A DNA stretch of 64,000 bases. Source: Peribacillus sp044761665. GTDB lineage: Bacteria > Bacillota > Bacilli > Bacillales > DSM-1321. Position 1 is the first letter of the stretch. Every line of letters begins with the position of its first letter. The DNA lies in assembly GCF_044761665.1 (NCBI RefSeq), contig NZ_JBIWCW010000010.1, positions 34,723-98,722 on the forward strand, read 5' to 3'. The position numbers and the translations under genes were made by a program. This document shows positions 18,437 through 26,976 of this stretch, piece by piece. The notes under the pieces were generated by a model that worked only from the letters and a program-made list of their open reading frames with translations, was not told the DNA's origin and made no database searches.

Positions 18437-19036
18437 TTGCGCAAACTATTTTTTTCATTTACTGCGATTGTACTGATGTCAGGCTGTTCAATGGCCAATA
18501 ACAGCAAAGGATCAACAGATTCAACTAAAAACAGCTTAACTCAAGTCCATAACACAACCATTCAGGAAAGCGATCGCAGGACTGGACAACATACATCTAA
18601 AAGGCTTACGGCACTCGCTCAATCTGTACCAGAAGTGAATGATGCCACTGCTGTTGTACTTGGAAAATACGCACTGGTAGGAATCGATATCGATGCGGAT
18701 ATCGAACGCTCTCAGGTCGGAACGGTTAAATACTCAGTTGGCGAAACATTAAAAAACGATCCCTACGGGGCTTATGCAATAGTCGTTGCCGATCCAGACT
18801 TGTATGCCCGTATCAAAGAAGTGGCAGCAGACATTAGGAATGGAGAACCAGTAAGAGGGGTTTTAAATGAGTTGGCAGATATTACAAGCAGAGTCATCCC
18901 CGAAATCCCAAGTGATACTCTAAAACCCACTCCAACCAAAGTTATGGAAGATAAAAAGAACTCACTCGATGAATCAGACGAAAGAAAACAGTTGGACAAG
19001 AAACAAAATGAACAATCCAACCATTATAAAGACTAA
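18437..19036 (+). CDS. ylaJ: YhcN/YlaJ family sporulation lipoprotein
   Basis: The start is the TTG at 18437, eight bases after AAAGGAGG. The longer in-frame extension back to 18278 has no ribosome site and would bury the signal peptide. The 199-residue product has a lipoprotein signal ending LMSGC, then a polar linker and a YhcN/YlaJ domain (about 50-150: ALAQSVPEVNDATAVVLGKY and ALVGIDIDADIERSQ). The C-terminus is Lys/Glu/Asn rich. The family is found in spore inner membranes and is linked to sporulation and germination; the exact role is unknown. Confidence 0.85.
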   Translation: MRKLFFSFTAIVLMSGCSMANNSKGSTDSTKNSLTQVHNTTIQESDRRTGQHTSKRLTALAQSVPEVNDATAVVLGKYALVGIDIDADIERSQVGTVKYSVGETLKNDPYGAYAIVVADPDLYARIKEVAADIRNGEPVRGVLNELADITSRVIPEIPSDTLKPTPTKVMEDKKNSLDESDERKQLDKKQNEQSNHYKD

Positions 19037-19042
19037 CCATAG

Positions 19043-19068
19043 AACCCGTCGAACTTCTACGGGTTTTT
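19043..19068 (+). terminator. Terminator after ylaJ
   Basis: AACCCGT (19043-19049) and ACGGGTT (19059-19065) form a short stem, followed by TTTTCT. Confidence 0.75.
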
Positions 19069-19195
19069 CTTAGTTTCAGCTTTGACGACCACAAGGAATT
19101 CATCAGGGGAGACTTGTACTTTATCCTCGTTTTAGCATGAAATTATTGGTATACTTAAACATAAACATACTGAAATTGAAGTGAGGTTCAAAAAC

Positions 19196-19396
19196 ATGAA
19201 GGTAAAATGCGTAATATGCGACCAAATTGAAGATATACCCGATGATAGTCCTGAAGCTAAAAAACTACGTAACCGTCCTATACATACTTATATGTGCGAT
19301 GCATGTAAGCAACGCATTGAAGAACGTACGAACGAACGGATTGCTACAGGTAATTTCCACCTCTATCGCACCATAAAAAAAGAAGATGACTGGTAA
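19196..19396 (+). CDS. ylaI: YlaI-like small zinc-ribbon protein (DUF2197)
   Basis: This 66-residue protein carries two CxxC knuckles, CVIC near the N-terminus and CDAC near the middle, spaced to bind one zinc ion. The C-terminal half is basic and helical (CKQRIEERTNERI). The start is ATG at 19196; the GTG 15 bases upstream overlaps the ribosome site. Its function is unknown; a nucleic-acid or protein-binding role is only a guess. Position after ylaJ matches B. subtilis. Confidence 0.82.
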   Translation: MKVKCVICDQIEDIPDDSPEAKKLRNRPIHTYMCDACKQRIEERTNERIATGNFHLYRTIKKEDDW

Positions 19397-19805
19397 TCGG
19401 TTACGGATATTCCTGCTCGGTCTCTTTAATGGGGTGTCGCTCGGTTTTATAACGAAATGGTTCGAAGAGCTTTCAGGAATTGGAGTGTATCATCTTTTAT
19501 TGAATGTGGATTTCATTCCCCTGGTAGGCGGAGTACCTTGGAACGAGGCATGGTTATTTTCTTTTCATTTATTTATATCTCTCTTCATTACATGGAGTTA
19601 TGTCTACATGGTACGAAAAAGAAAGATTGTCCGGCGATTATCCTTCGCTTTATTATTCATCATTCCAGCCGTCCTGCTTTATTTTCCATTATCGTTTCTT
19701 TCAAAAACAGGGGTACCCCTCCCTTTCGATTTATTCGCTTTTTCGTTATGGGCATTTTCTCATTTTGTTTACGCCCTTTTTCTTCCTCTTTCCATACAAA
19801 AATGA
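19386..19805 (+). CDS. Unknown four-helix membrane protein overlapping ylaI
   Basis: The 139-residue hydrophobic protein has about four transmembrane segments (roughly residues 8-25, 55-76, 84-106, 112-135) joined by short basic loops (MVRKRKIVRRL). The first 11 bases overlap the end of ylaI in another frame, with no clear ribosome site of its own, so translation is likely coupled to ylaI. I do not recognise the family. Its stop codon lies inside the following terminator hairpin. Confidence 0.65.
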   Translation: MTGNRLRIFLLGLFNGVSLGFITKWFEELSGIGVYHLLLNVDFIPLVGGVPWNEAWLFSFHLFISLFITWSYVYMVRKRKIVRRLSFALLFIIPAVLLYFPLSFLSKTGVPLPFDLFAFSLWAFSHFVYALFLPLSIQK

Positions 19806-19834
19806 CCGTGCGGAAAACCGCACGGTCATTTTTG
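19797..19834. terminator. Perfect bidirectional terminator
   Basis: A 17-bp perfect inverted repeat with loop AAAA has the core GACCGTGCGG/CCGCACGGTC and outer A5/T5 tracts. It serves the convergent membrane-protein gene and the small minus-strand gene, and overlaps the former's stop codon. Confidence 0.92.
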
Positions 19835-19836
19835 TA

Positions 19837-20121
19837 TTACTCGATATTTTTATACTTATCAGGCTCAAGTTGTATTTGATCCAACATGATGTCAATTAAT
19901 TCAATCGGGAAACGTTGCTTTTTCATTTCGTCTCCTACTTTATATTCAACGAAATAAAAAGGTTCTGTTTTTGTTACGGAATTAATGCTCACTTGGTGGT
20001 CATCTTGCAACATTTGCATGAAAAACATTTCTGTATCCCGTGCAGCTGTATCATCAGGCCTTTCAACACATACAACTTTTATCGACAGCCAATTGTATAA
20101 AGCATCTTGTAATGATTTCAT
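19837..20121 (-). CDS. Conserved hypothetical protein downstream of ylaH
   Basis: This 94-residue soluble acidic protein begins MKSLQDALYNWLSIKVV, contains PDDTAARDTEMFFMQML, and ends with RFPIELIDIMLDQIQLEPDKY. It has no signal, membrane segment or catalytic motif. It starts 8 bases after the ylaH stop and is surely cotranscribed with it. Similar proteins next to ylaH occur in other Bacillaceae as I recall, but no function is known. Confidence 0.72.
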   Translation of the reverse strand: MKSLQDALYNWLSIKVVCVERPDDTAARDTEMFFMQMLQDDHQVSINSVTKTEPFYFVEYKVGDEMKKQRFPIELIDIMLDQIQLEPDKYKNIE

Positions 20122-20129
20122 GACGCCAC

Positions 20130-20438
20130 TCAGGCCTGTTCTTCTTTTTTTGAATTATGAAGCCGAAACTTATAAATTCCAAGAACGAGAGACGCAATGA
20201 CTAACGCTTCCCCCATTGGGAGAAACACAGCAAAGAAAGAAAGAAGGGTACATCCAAGTGCCATTACCACATAAATAATCACATTTTTGAGCAAAGGTAG
20301 CTTTTTGGCGAAACCTAGCTGATAGACAAGGATGCATAATCCAAAGATTGTTAAATACAGATACCACATTCCCGCTTCAGGGTTTTCATCCACTCTGTAC
20401 AACGCTGCAAAAAATGATAATCGCTCTTGGATATCCAC
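20130..20438 (-). CDS. ylaH: YlaH-like membrane protein
   Basis: This 102-residue protein has three predicted transmembrane helices (about residues 24-42, 47-66, 69-90) and a charged C-terminus (HNSKKEEQ). The start is GTG, preceded by AGGAGG. The segment FAVFLPMGEALVIASLVLGIYK is characteristic of the YlaH-like family. Its function is unknown. It lies between typA and the small hypothetical gene on the same strand, 22 bases after the typA stop. Confidence 0.82.
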   Translation of the reverse strand: MDIQERLSFFAALYRVDENPEAGMWYLYLTIFGLCILVYQLGFAKKLPLLKNVIIYVVMALGCTLLSFFAVFLPMGEALVIASLVLGIYKFRLHNSKKEEQA

Positions 20439-20460
20439 TCTTTTCTCCTCCTATTGCTTA

Positions 20461-22308
20461 TTATTTTTCTTCGACAGCTACTTTTTTCCTTTTCGCTGCT
20501 CTTTCACGTTCATTTTTATCAAGAATCTTCTTACGAAGACGGATTGAGTCAGGAGTTACTTCACAATACTCATCATCATTCAAATACTCAAGCGCTTCTT
20601 CAAGGGACATGATTCTTGGTTTCTTCATGGAAGAAGTTTGGTCTTTATTAGCTGAACGCATGTTTGTCATTTGTTTTGCTTTTACGATGTTAACCGTTAA
20701 ATCTGAATCACGGTTATGTTCACCGACAATCATACCTTCATAAATATCAGTACCTGGTTCAACAAAGATGACACCACGGTCTTCTACTTGCATTGTACCG
20801 TATTGTGTTGTTTTTCCTGATTCCATAGATACCAATACACCTTGACGTCTTCCGCCGACTTGACCTTGTGCCATTGGTTGGTAGCTGTCGAACGAATGGT
20901 TCATGATTCCGTAACCACGAGTGATTGTTAAGAACTCAGTAGAGTAACCGATAAGTCCGCGTGCAGGGATCGTGAATAGTAAACGAACTTGACCGCTTCC
21001 GCTATTGACCATATCTAGCAATTCACCTTTACGTGCTCCCATGGATTCCATGATAGAACCAGTATGTTCTTCTGGAACATCAATTTGAACACGTTCAACT
21101 GGTTCACAACGTACGCCATCAATTAAACGAACGATTACTTCTGGTTTAGATACCTGAAGTTCATATCCTTCACGTCTCATGTTTTCAATCAGGATAGAAA
21201 GATGAAGCTCTCCACGACCTGAAACGATCCATACGTCCGGTGAATCAGTGTTTTCAACTCTTAAGCTAACATCTGTTTGTAATTGGCTTTTCAAACGCTC
21301 TTCGATTTTACGAGCTGTTACGAATTTACCTTCACGGCCTGCGAATGGGCTGTTGTTTACAAGGAAAGTCATTTGTAATGTTGGCTCATCGATACGTAAG
21401 ATTGGAAGAGCATCAGGATGTTCTACAGGACAAACCGTTTCCCCGACGTTGATATCTTCCATACCTGAAACAGCGATTAAGTCACCAGCAACGGCTTCTT
21501 GGATTTCAACTTTTTTCAAGCCGATATAACCAAAGATTTTCGTTACACGGAATTGCTTAACAGATCCATCAAGCTTCATTAATGAAACTTGTTGACCTAC
21601 GTGCATTTTTCCACGGAATACGCGACCAACACCGATACGGCCTACATAATCGTTGTAATCAAGTAAAGCCACTTGGAATTGAAGTGGTTCTTCTGAGTTA
21701 TCAACTGGAGCAGGAATCGTTTCGACAATTGTTTCGAATAAAGGAGTCATGTCTTTTTCTTGTTTAGTTGGATCTGAATCCAAGCTTGCTGTTCCAGCAA
21801 TACCTGAAGTAAAGACAACTGGGAAATCTAATTGCTCTTCTTCTGCACCAAGCTCGATGAATAAGTCGATTACTTCGTCAACAACTTCATCTGGACGGGC
21901 AGAATCTTTGTCAATTTTATTCACGACAACGATAGGCGTGATTTTTTGTTCCAACGCTTTTTTCAACACGAAACGTGTTTGTGGCATACAACCTTCATAA
22001 GCATCAACAACAAGTAAAACACCGTCAACCATTTTCATGATCCGTTCTACTTCACCACCGAAATCGGCGTGACCAGGTGTATCCAAGATATTGATTCTTG
22101 TGTCTTGGTATTGTACTGCTGTATTTTTCGCAAGAATCGTAATTCCGCGTTCTTTTTCAATAGCATTAGAATCCATCGCACGTTCTTCAACGTGTTCGTT
22201 TTCACGGAATGTACCAGATTGCTTAAGCAACTGATCCACTAAAGTTGTTTTACCATGATCGACGTGGGCAATGATGGCTATATTACGAATATTTTCTCTT
22301 AATTTCAA
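20461..22308 (-). CDS. typA: Ribosome-associated GTPase TypA/BipA
   Basis: This 615-residue translational GTPase has a G domain (about 1-200: AHVDHGKTTL, DTPGHADFGGEVERI, NKIDKDSARPDE), a beta-barrel domain II, EF-G-like domains III and V (RGELHLSILIENMRREGYEL) and the BipA C-terminal domain. It binds 70S ribosomes and helps 50S assembly and stress growth, notably in the cold. The start is TTG at 22308, eight bases after AGGAG; the GTG at 22317 abuts the ribosome site. It diverges from ylaF. Confidence 0.96.
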   Translation of the reverse strand: MKLRENIRNIAIIAHVDHGKTTLVDQLLKQSGTFRENEHVEERAMDSNAIEKERGITILAKNTAVQYQDTRINILDTPGHADFGGEVERIMKMVDGVLLVVDAYEGCMPQTRFVLKKALEQKITPIVVVNKIDKDSARPDEVVDEVIDLFIELGAEEEQLDFPVVFTSGIAGTASLDSDPTKQEKDMTPLFETIVETIPAPVDNSEEPLQFQVALLDYNDYVGRIGVGRVFRGKMHVGQQVSLMKLDGSVKQFRVTKIFGYIGLKKVEIQEAVAGDLIAVSGMEDINVGETVCPVEHPDALPILRIDEPTLQMTFLVNNSPFAGREGKFVTARKIEERLKSQLQTDVSLRVENTDSPDVWIVSGRGELHLSILIENMRREGYELQVSKPEVIVRLIDGVRCEPVERVQIDVPEEHTGSIMESMGARKGELLDMVNSGSGQVRLLFTIPARGLIGYSTEFLTITRGYGIMNHSFDSYQPMAQGQVGGRRQGVLVSMESGKTTQYGTMQVEDRGVIFVEPGTDIYEGMIVGEHNRDSDLTVNIVKAKQMTNMRSANKDQTSSMKKPRIMSLEEALEYLNDDEYCEVTPDSIRLRKKILDKNERERAAKRKKVAVEEK

Positions 22309-22434
22309 AAAATTCACTCCTAAAAAAATTTGGTGTTTAACGTATCACTAGTATTAACTTACATATTATATCACAAACATGGTAGAAACAAATAACGAAA
22401 TTATGTACAATAGGATTATTAGGGGTGATTTTTA

Positions 22435-22617
22435 ATGAATATTAAATGGAATTTCTTAATTTTAGCGATACTAGCGACAATTTGTATTGGCTCCATTGGC
22501 ATCTTTATTGCTGAAAAGAGTATACTCGGAATTATTGCAGCAATCGTGGTACTGTGCGGTATAATGGGGTTTGGCTTCTCACAAAAGAAAAAACTGCGTG
22601 AAGCAGGAAAGTTATAA
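22435..22617 (+). CDS. ylaF: YlaF-like small membrane protein (DUF5325)
   Basis: This 60-residue protein has two hydrophobic helices (about residues 6-25 and 29-49) and a basic C-terminal tail (SQKKKLREAGKL). The ATG follows GGGGTGA. It matches the DUF5325/YlaF family by size, two-helix layout and position divergent from typA. Its function is unknown. Confidence 0.8.
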   Translation: MNIKWNFLILAILATICIGSIGIFIAEKSILGIIAAIVVLCGIMGFGFSQKKKLREAGKL

Positions 22618-22620
22618 ATA

Positions 22621-22648
22621 AAAAACTCGCTGCCTGCAGCGAGTTTTT
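22621..22648 (+). terminator. Terminator after ylaF
   Basis: AAAAACTCGCTG (22621-22632) and CAGCGAGTTTTT (22637-22648) form a perfect 12-bp stem with a 4-base loop and a T-run. The A-rich upstream arm makes it usable on both strands. Confidence 0.88.
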
Positions 22649-22720
22649 TTATAACATTATATTCAAAAACTTCATTTCCAATAAATAGTTTTATCGTACA
22701 TCGATTTTTCTCCAAGTAGG

Positions 22721-23527
22721 TTATTTTTTTGTATTTCCTGATAAATACCTTTTAAAAACCTCTTTATGAAGACCCGGCTTGGATACAAAAAGAGAACCCC
22801 CTAATAAATAGTCCAATTCCTCTCCTTTTATATCGCTCACTTCCCCGCCAACCTCTTCAATAAGCAACACGCCTCCTGCAAAGTCCCATGGCATAAGACG
22901 CATCGTAATATAAGCATCCAGCCGACCAGCTGCGACGAAAGCAAGTTCCAATGCCGCTGAACCATATGATCGCGTTCCTCTAACATCCCTGACAAGTGGG
23001 GCAAGGAGATTTGGATCAATCCGCCGATTTTCCGTGACCCAACTCGCATTCATAGAAAGAATGGATGTACTGACTGACCCTTCGTTTAATGGAGCAAGCC
23101 TTTGATCATCCATAAATGCTCCATGCCCTTTAACCGCATGATATAACTCATCATGCACAACATCATAGACCATGCCGATAATCCCAATGCCCTCTTGATA
23201 TACACCCAGGGAAATTGCAAAATTCCTTTGTTGATGGATGAAGTTCAGTGTGCCATCGATAGGATCAATGATCCATACGGTCCCCTTTAAATCTTTTATA
23301 TCATCCCCCATGCCTTCTTCCCCAAAAATACGGTGGCCAGGAAATGTTGACGTTATATTATCAACAAAGAACTTCTCTATTGCCTTATCCATATTGGTTA
23401 CCAAATCATTGGGATTCGTTTTCTCCTCGATATTCAGCTTGGTTTCAAAAGACTCCCTCAGCTTTCCTCCAGCTTGCTTTATCCATCTTTTCGCATATGT
23501 ATCCATTTCTTTAACCGATGCCATCAT
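22721..23527 (-). CDS. yktC: Inositol monophosphatase family protein (YktC)
   Basis: The 268-residue Mg-dependent phosphatase has the family metal sites: GEEG (about 69-72), WIIDPIDGTLNFIH (about 86-99) and the C-terminal WDFAGGVLLIEEVGG. The family hydrolyses inositol phosphates, and some members fructose-1,6-bisphosphate or NADP; the substrate cannot be chosen from sequence. ATG at 23527 follows AAAGGA by nine bases. Its upstream region contains a 47-base palindrome. Confidence 0.9.
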   Translation of the reverse strand: MMASVKEMDTYAKRWIKQAGGKLRESFETKLNIEEKTNPNDLVTNMDKAIEKFFVDNITSTFPGHRIFGEEGMGDDIKDLKGTVWIIDPIDGTLNFIHQQRNFAISLGVYQEGIGIIGMVYDVVHDELYHAVKGHGAFMDDQRLAPLNEGSVSTSILSMNASWVTENRRIDPNLLAPLVRDVRGTRSYGSAALELAFVAAGRLDAYITMRLMPWDFAGGVLLIEEVGGEVSDIKGEELDYLLGGSLFVSKPGLHKEVFKRYLSGNTKK

Positions 23528-23610
23528 AATATCCCGTCCTTTGTAATCTAACCTACATTAAATAGATATTTTAAAGAGTAATGCAAATATACCAAGACTT
23601 CAAGTTTTTA

Positions 23611-23657
23611 ACATCTCTGTATTCTTAATTTTTTAAAAATTAAGAATACAGAGATGT
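23611..23657. repeat. Perfect 47-base palindrome upstream of yktC
   Basis: The left arm starts ACATCTCTGTATTCTTAA and continues in T residues; the right arm is its exact complement (23 bases each) around a single central T at 23634. There is no T-tract beyond either arm, so it does not look like an ordinary terminator. It lies about 85 bases upstream of the yktC start. Confidence 0.85.
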
Positions 23658-23773
23658 CCATGTAGGGGATTAAATAATCAAACACTTTAAAGGGGTCATT
23701 TTCTTATTATTTAAATATATTATAGTGCGTTTAGGAAATACTTTCTTCATACAAGATAAAATATGTATTGAAA

Positions 23774-23811
23774 AACGGACACTTTATTTTCAGAAAAAAT
23801 AAGTGTCCGTT
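23774..23811 (-). terminator. Terminator after the small gene at 23875
   Basis: AACGGACACTT (23774-23784) pairs with AAGTGTCCGTT (23801-23811), extended by an AT-rich inner part with one bulged T. TTTTTC follows on the minus strand. Confidence 0.78.
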
Positions 23812-23874
23812 CATCTATGATTGTTTACATTTTCCATTTAATTCATATGCTCCTTAACGATCTCTACAGCTAAT

Positions 23875-24072
23875 TTACAATGCTTTAAGCTTTAGCAATT
23901 CCAATCGGATACGTTCTAGCCTTTGCTTGCATTGTGACCTCTTCTGCTCATTTTCTTCACTTATCGCTTCAAAAAGGGTTGCTAATTCATAGTCCATTTC
24001 CATTCGTAACACTGCAGCTCTATGTTTTTCTACTTCTTTAGCTTTTAATGCTTGGTTCATGACTTGTTTCAT
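23875..24072 (-). CDS. Small basic coiled-coil protein, possibly YkzI
   Basis: The 65-residue protein is almost wholly helical and rich in Lys, Arg and Glu (NEQKRSQCKQRLERIRLELL near the end). The ATG at 24072 is ten bases after GGGAG; an ATG three codons earlier is only two bases from it and is rejected. Position between yktC and yktB suggests the B. subtilis YkzI counterpart, but I am not certain of the homology. No function is known. Confidence 0.6.
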   Translation of the reverse strand: MKQVMNQALKAKEVEKHRAAVLRMEMDYELATLFEAISEENEQKRSQCKQRLERIRLELLKLKAL

Positions 24073-24274
24073 AATTAACATTCTCCCTTCATTAATAAAC
24101 TAAATTTTCAGAATTTAATTTTATTTTATCATATGTCTTTCACAAACAAATAGCAACTAATTTGTGTTTTTACCCATCATGTTATTCAGATTCGGATTTC
24201 AAAACGCTTTTTTCGATTTCACCTTATACTTATGCTACAATATGTGCAGATATTTACGGTAGGAGAGATAAAAA

Positions 24275-24895
24275 ATGAATTTACCTATTTTCACCTCTGA
24301 TGATTTTAACATATTTAAAATTGATGGATTAGAGCCAAGAATGGAAGCTTTAAAAGAAAAAATCCAACCCAAGCTCCATGCGCTTGGCGAACATTTTGCA
24401 CATCAGCTTTCTATAATGACTGGTGAAGAAATGTTTCCTCATGTCGCAAAACATGCTAGACGGAAAGTAAACCCTCCTAACGATACATGGGTTGCTTTTG
24501 CGGCTAATAGTCGGGGCTATAAGATGATGCCCCATTTCCAAATTGGGTTATGGGAAACTCATTTGTTCATTTGGTACGCTGTCATTTATGAAGCTCCCAA
24601 TAAGGTGGAAATCGGACAGCATTTTGAGAAAAATGTCATCCAGTTAAAAGAAAATATCCCTTCAGACTATGTTTGGTCAATGGATCATACTAAACCAGAA
24701 GTCATTCCACATGAAGGTCTTTCTACTGAAGATTTACGTTCCATGTTTACGCGTTTGCAAACGGTAAAGAAAGCCGAAATCCTTTGCGGAATACAGATCC
24801 CCCGCGAAAAGGCCATTCAAATAAAAGAAGATGATTTCATTCAAACCATTCAAGATGCATTTGAACATCTTTTACCCTTATATCAATTAAAATAA
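24275..24895 (+). CDS. yktB: DUF1054 family protein YktB
   Basis: This 206-residue soluble protein carries the DUF1054 signatures HVAKHARRKVNPPNDTWVAF, GYKMMPHFQIGLWETHLFIW and, at the C-terminus, FEHLLPLYQL. The family is restricted mostly to Firmicutes and has no defined biochemical activity. Single gene with AGGAGA ribosome site and a terminator shared with the convergent trp operon. Confidence 0.9.
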   Translation: MNLPIFTSDDFNIFKIDGLEPRMEALKEKIQPKLHALGEHFAHQLSIMTGEEMFPHVAKHARRKVNPPNDTWVAFAANSRGYKMMPHFQIGLWETHLFIWYAVIYEAPNKVEIGQHFEKNVIQLKENIPSDYVWSMDHTKPEVIPHEGLSTEDLRSMFTRLQTVKKAEILCGIQIPREKAIQIKEDDFIQTIQDAFEHLLPLYQLK

Positions 24896-24959
24896 ACACG
24901 TATGTCGAAATATGACATTGGATTTACAAAATATGCATGGAATACTAATAAATAAGAAG

Positions 24960-24992
24960 ATAAGGAGGGCTTCCTTAATGGGCCCTCCTTAT
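24960..24992. terminator. Bidirectional terminator between yktB and trpA
   Basis: ATAAGGAGGGC (24960-24970) and GCCCTCCTTAT (24982-24992) form an 11-bp stem with T-rich flanks on both strands. It ends the trp operon and yktB. Confidence 0.88.
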
Positions 24993-24994
24993 TT

Positions 24995-25774
24995 TTATCT
25001 TTGCACCAATATTTTGCTTGCTCTTATCAGCTCGGTGATGTATTCCTCTTGTCCACTTTCGAAGCATTCTATGACCTTGCTGCCGACGATGACCCCGTCA
25101 CAAGATTGAATTGCGTTCCTCACATGCTCCGGCGTGGAGATACCAAATCCGGCAAGTACCGGCACAGGACTAAGTTCCTTTACCTGTTTAAGGTATTCAC
25201 CGACTTCCCCCCCAAAGGCATCGCGTGTCCCTGTGATTCCCTTTACCGTCACTGCATAGATAAACCCTTCTGCTCCTGCTGTGATTTCCATGATCCGCTC
25301 CCTTGAGGAAGTGAGGGTCACAAGTCGAATCAGGGTAATGCCCGAAGCTTTAATGGATGAAAATATTCTTTCTTCTTCAATCGGCAAATCAGGAATGATA
25401 CATCCCGCAATCCCTGCCTGGAGACAATCTTCTATAAACTCCTTAAGGCCATATGCCATAATTGAATTTGTATATCCCATTAAGATAATCGGGATATTCA
25501 CATCCTCTTTGATTTCCGTCACTTTTTTCAAGATTTCCTTTAAAGTCGTACCCTTTTCCAATGAACGGATGCCTGCCTGCTGAATGACCGGTCCATCAGC
25601 CGCAGGGTCGGAAAACGGTATGCCCAATTCAATGGCAGTCGCCCCGTTTTTTTCTAGGAATACAAGCTGGTTTCTTAACCGGTCCAACCCGCCATCGCCT
25701 GCCATGATATAGGGGATGAACGCCTTTTCCCCTTTGTTTTCACATTCCTGTAGCACCCTTGTTAACTTATTCAT
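24995..25774 (-). CDS. trpA: Tryptophan synthase alpha chain
   Basis: This 259-residue TIM-barrel lyase splits indole-3-glycerol phosphate to indole and glyceraldehyde-3-phosphate. The catalytic Glu and Asp are in TAIELGIPFSDPAADGPVIQ; the phosphate-binding loop shows as VLAGFGISTPEHV and IVGSKVIE. Its start overlaps the end of trpB by 8 bases, so translation is coupled and supports the alpha2-beta2 complex in which indole is channelled. Confidence 0.97.
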   Translation of the reverse strand: MNKLTRVLQECENKGEKAFIPYIMAGDGGLDRLRNQLVFLEKNGATAIELGIPFSDPAADGPVIQQAGIRSLEKGTTLKEILKKVTEIKEDVNIPIILMGYTNSIMAYGLKEFIEDCLQAGIAGCIIPDLPIEEERIFSSIKASGITLIRLVTLTSSRERIMEITAGAEGFIYAVTVKGITGTRDAFGGEVGEYLKQVKELSPVPVLAGFGISTPEHVRNAIQSCDGVIVGSKVIECFESGQEEYITELIRASKILVQR

Positions 25775-26972
25775 GTTCGCTGCCTCCCAATATAGATTGG
25801 ACTTGTTCTACATCCTTATCACCACGACCTGACAGACAAATGACTAGCCCGGTCCCTTTCTCCATTTCTTTAGCTAGTTTTAACCCATAAGAGATTGCAT
25901 GGGAGCTTTCCAGAGCCGGAATGATCCCTTCTTCCCTTGAAAGCAATACGAGCGCATCCAGTGCTTCTTGATCGGTAACTGAAGTATAGGTGACGCGATT
26001 TGTATCCTTTAGGTAGCTGTGTTCCGGGCCTACCCCAGGATAATCCAATCCCGCCGAGATCGAATGGGCCTCCTGGATTTGCCCGTCTTCGTTTTGCAGG
26101 ACATACATGAAGGCCCCGTGAAGTACGCCAGGCTTTCCTTTCGTCAAACTTGAAGCATGTAATGGTGTATGAAGTCCATGTCCTGCTGCTTCTACTCCAT
26201 ATAACTTCACTTTTTCGTCTTCAATGAAAGGGTAAAACATCCCCATCGCATTACTGCCGCCCCCGATACAAGCGACCACAGCTTCAGGAAGGCCCCCTGC
26301 CATATCAGCATACTGACGCTTCGTTTCGTTGCCGATGACACTTTGATAATCGCGGACGATAACTGGAAACGGATGAGGCCCAAGAACCGATCCCATAATG
26401 TAGTGAGTGTCTTCTACATTCGCGACCCAGTACCTTAGCGCTTCGTTGACTGCATCCTTCAGAGTGGAACTACCTTGTGTTACGGAAATAACCTTTGCCC
26501 CTAACAGTTCCATTCGGAAAACGTTCAATTTCTGCCTTCTGATATCCTCTGCACCCATGAAGATGATGCATTCAAGCTTCAATAAAGCGCACACGGTCGC
26601 TGTGGCAACCCCGTGTTGTCCTGCACCCGTTTCGGCTATGACCTTTTTCTTTCCCATTTTCTGTGTCAATAAAGCCTGCCCAATCGTATTATTGATTTTA
26701 TGGGCACCGGTATGGTTCAAATCCTCACGTTTCAGGTAAATATCCGCGCCTCCAGCAAGTTTCGTCAAGTTTTCTGCATGATAAAGTGGTGTTTCACGGC
26801 CGACATATTGAGTCAGATAATAGTTTAGTTGCTTTTGAAATTCCGGATCTTTTTTAGATTGTTCATACACCTCTTCAAGTTCCGTGATTGCAGACATCAG
26901 GGTTTCCGGGACAAAACGGCCCCCATATGCGCCAAAATGTCCAGTTTTGTCAGGGTGTGTATAGGTACTCAT
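25767..26972 (-). CDS. trpB: Tryptophan synthase beta chain
   Basis: This 401-residue PLP enzyme condenses indole with serine to make tryptophan. The PLP lysine is in TGAHKINNTIGQAL; the catalytic Glu lies in AETGAGQHGVATA, and the cofactor phosphate loop is CIGGGSNAMGMF. Length and start (MSTYTHPDKTGHFGAYGGRF) are typical of TrpB1. It begins 4 bases after the trpF stop. Confidence 0.97.
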   Translation of the reverse strand: MSTYTHPDKTGHFGAYGGRFVPETLMSAITELEEVYEQSKKDPEFQKQLNYYLTQYVGRETPLYHAENLTKLAGGADIYLKREDLNHTGAHKINNTIGQALLTQKMGKKKVIAETGAGQHGVATATVCALLKLECIIFMGAEDIRRQKLNVFRMELLGAKVISVTQGSSTLKDAVNEALRYWVANVEDTHYIMGSVLGPHPFPVIVRDYQSVIGNETKRQYADMAGGLPEAVVACIGGGSNAMGMFYPFIEDEKVKLYGVEAAGHGLHTPLHASSLTKGKPGVLHGAFMYVLQNEDGQIQEAHSISAGLDYPGVGPEHSYLKDTNRVTYTSVTDQEALDALVLLSREEGIIPALESSHAISYGLKLAKEMEKGTGLVICLSGRGDKDVEQVQSILGGSEHE

Positions 26973-26976
26973 CTAT

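Larger units (their letters stand above)
23528..23874. other. Non-coding region with two large hairpins
   Basis: About 350 bases hold no plausible gene. The region contains the perfect palindrome at 23611-23657 and the terminator at 23774-23811, and otherwise AT-rich sequence that must include the yktC promoter. Confidence 0.6.

Noticed and set aside
19457..19899. Overlapping long plus-strand frames in the ylaI region
   Set aside because: Composition is typical of out-of-frame translation of a membrane-protein gene, with no ribosome sites, and they run through the terminator.
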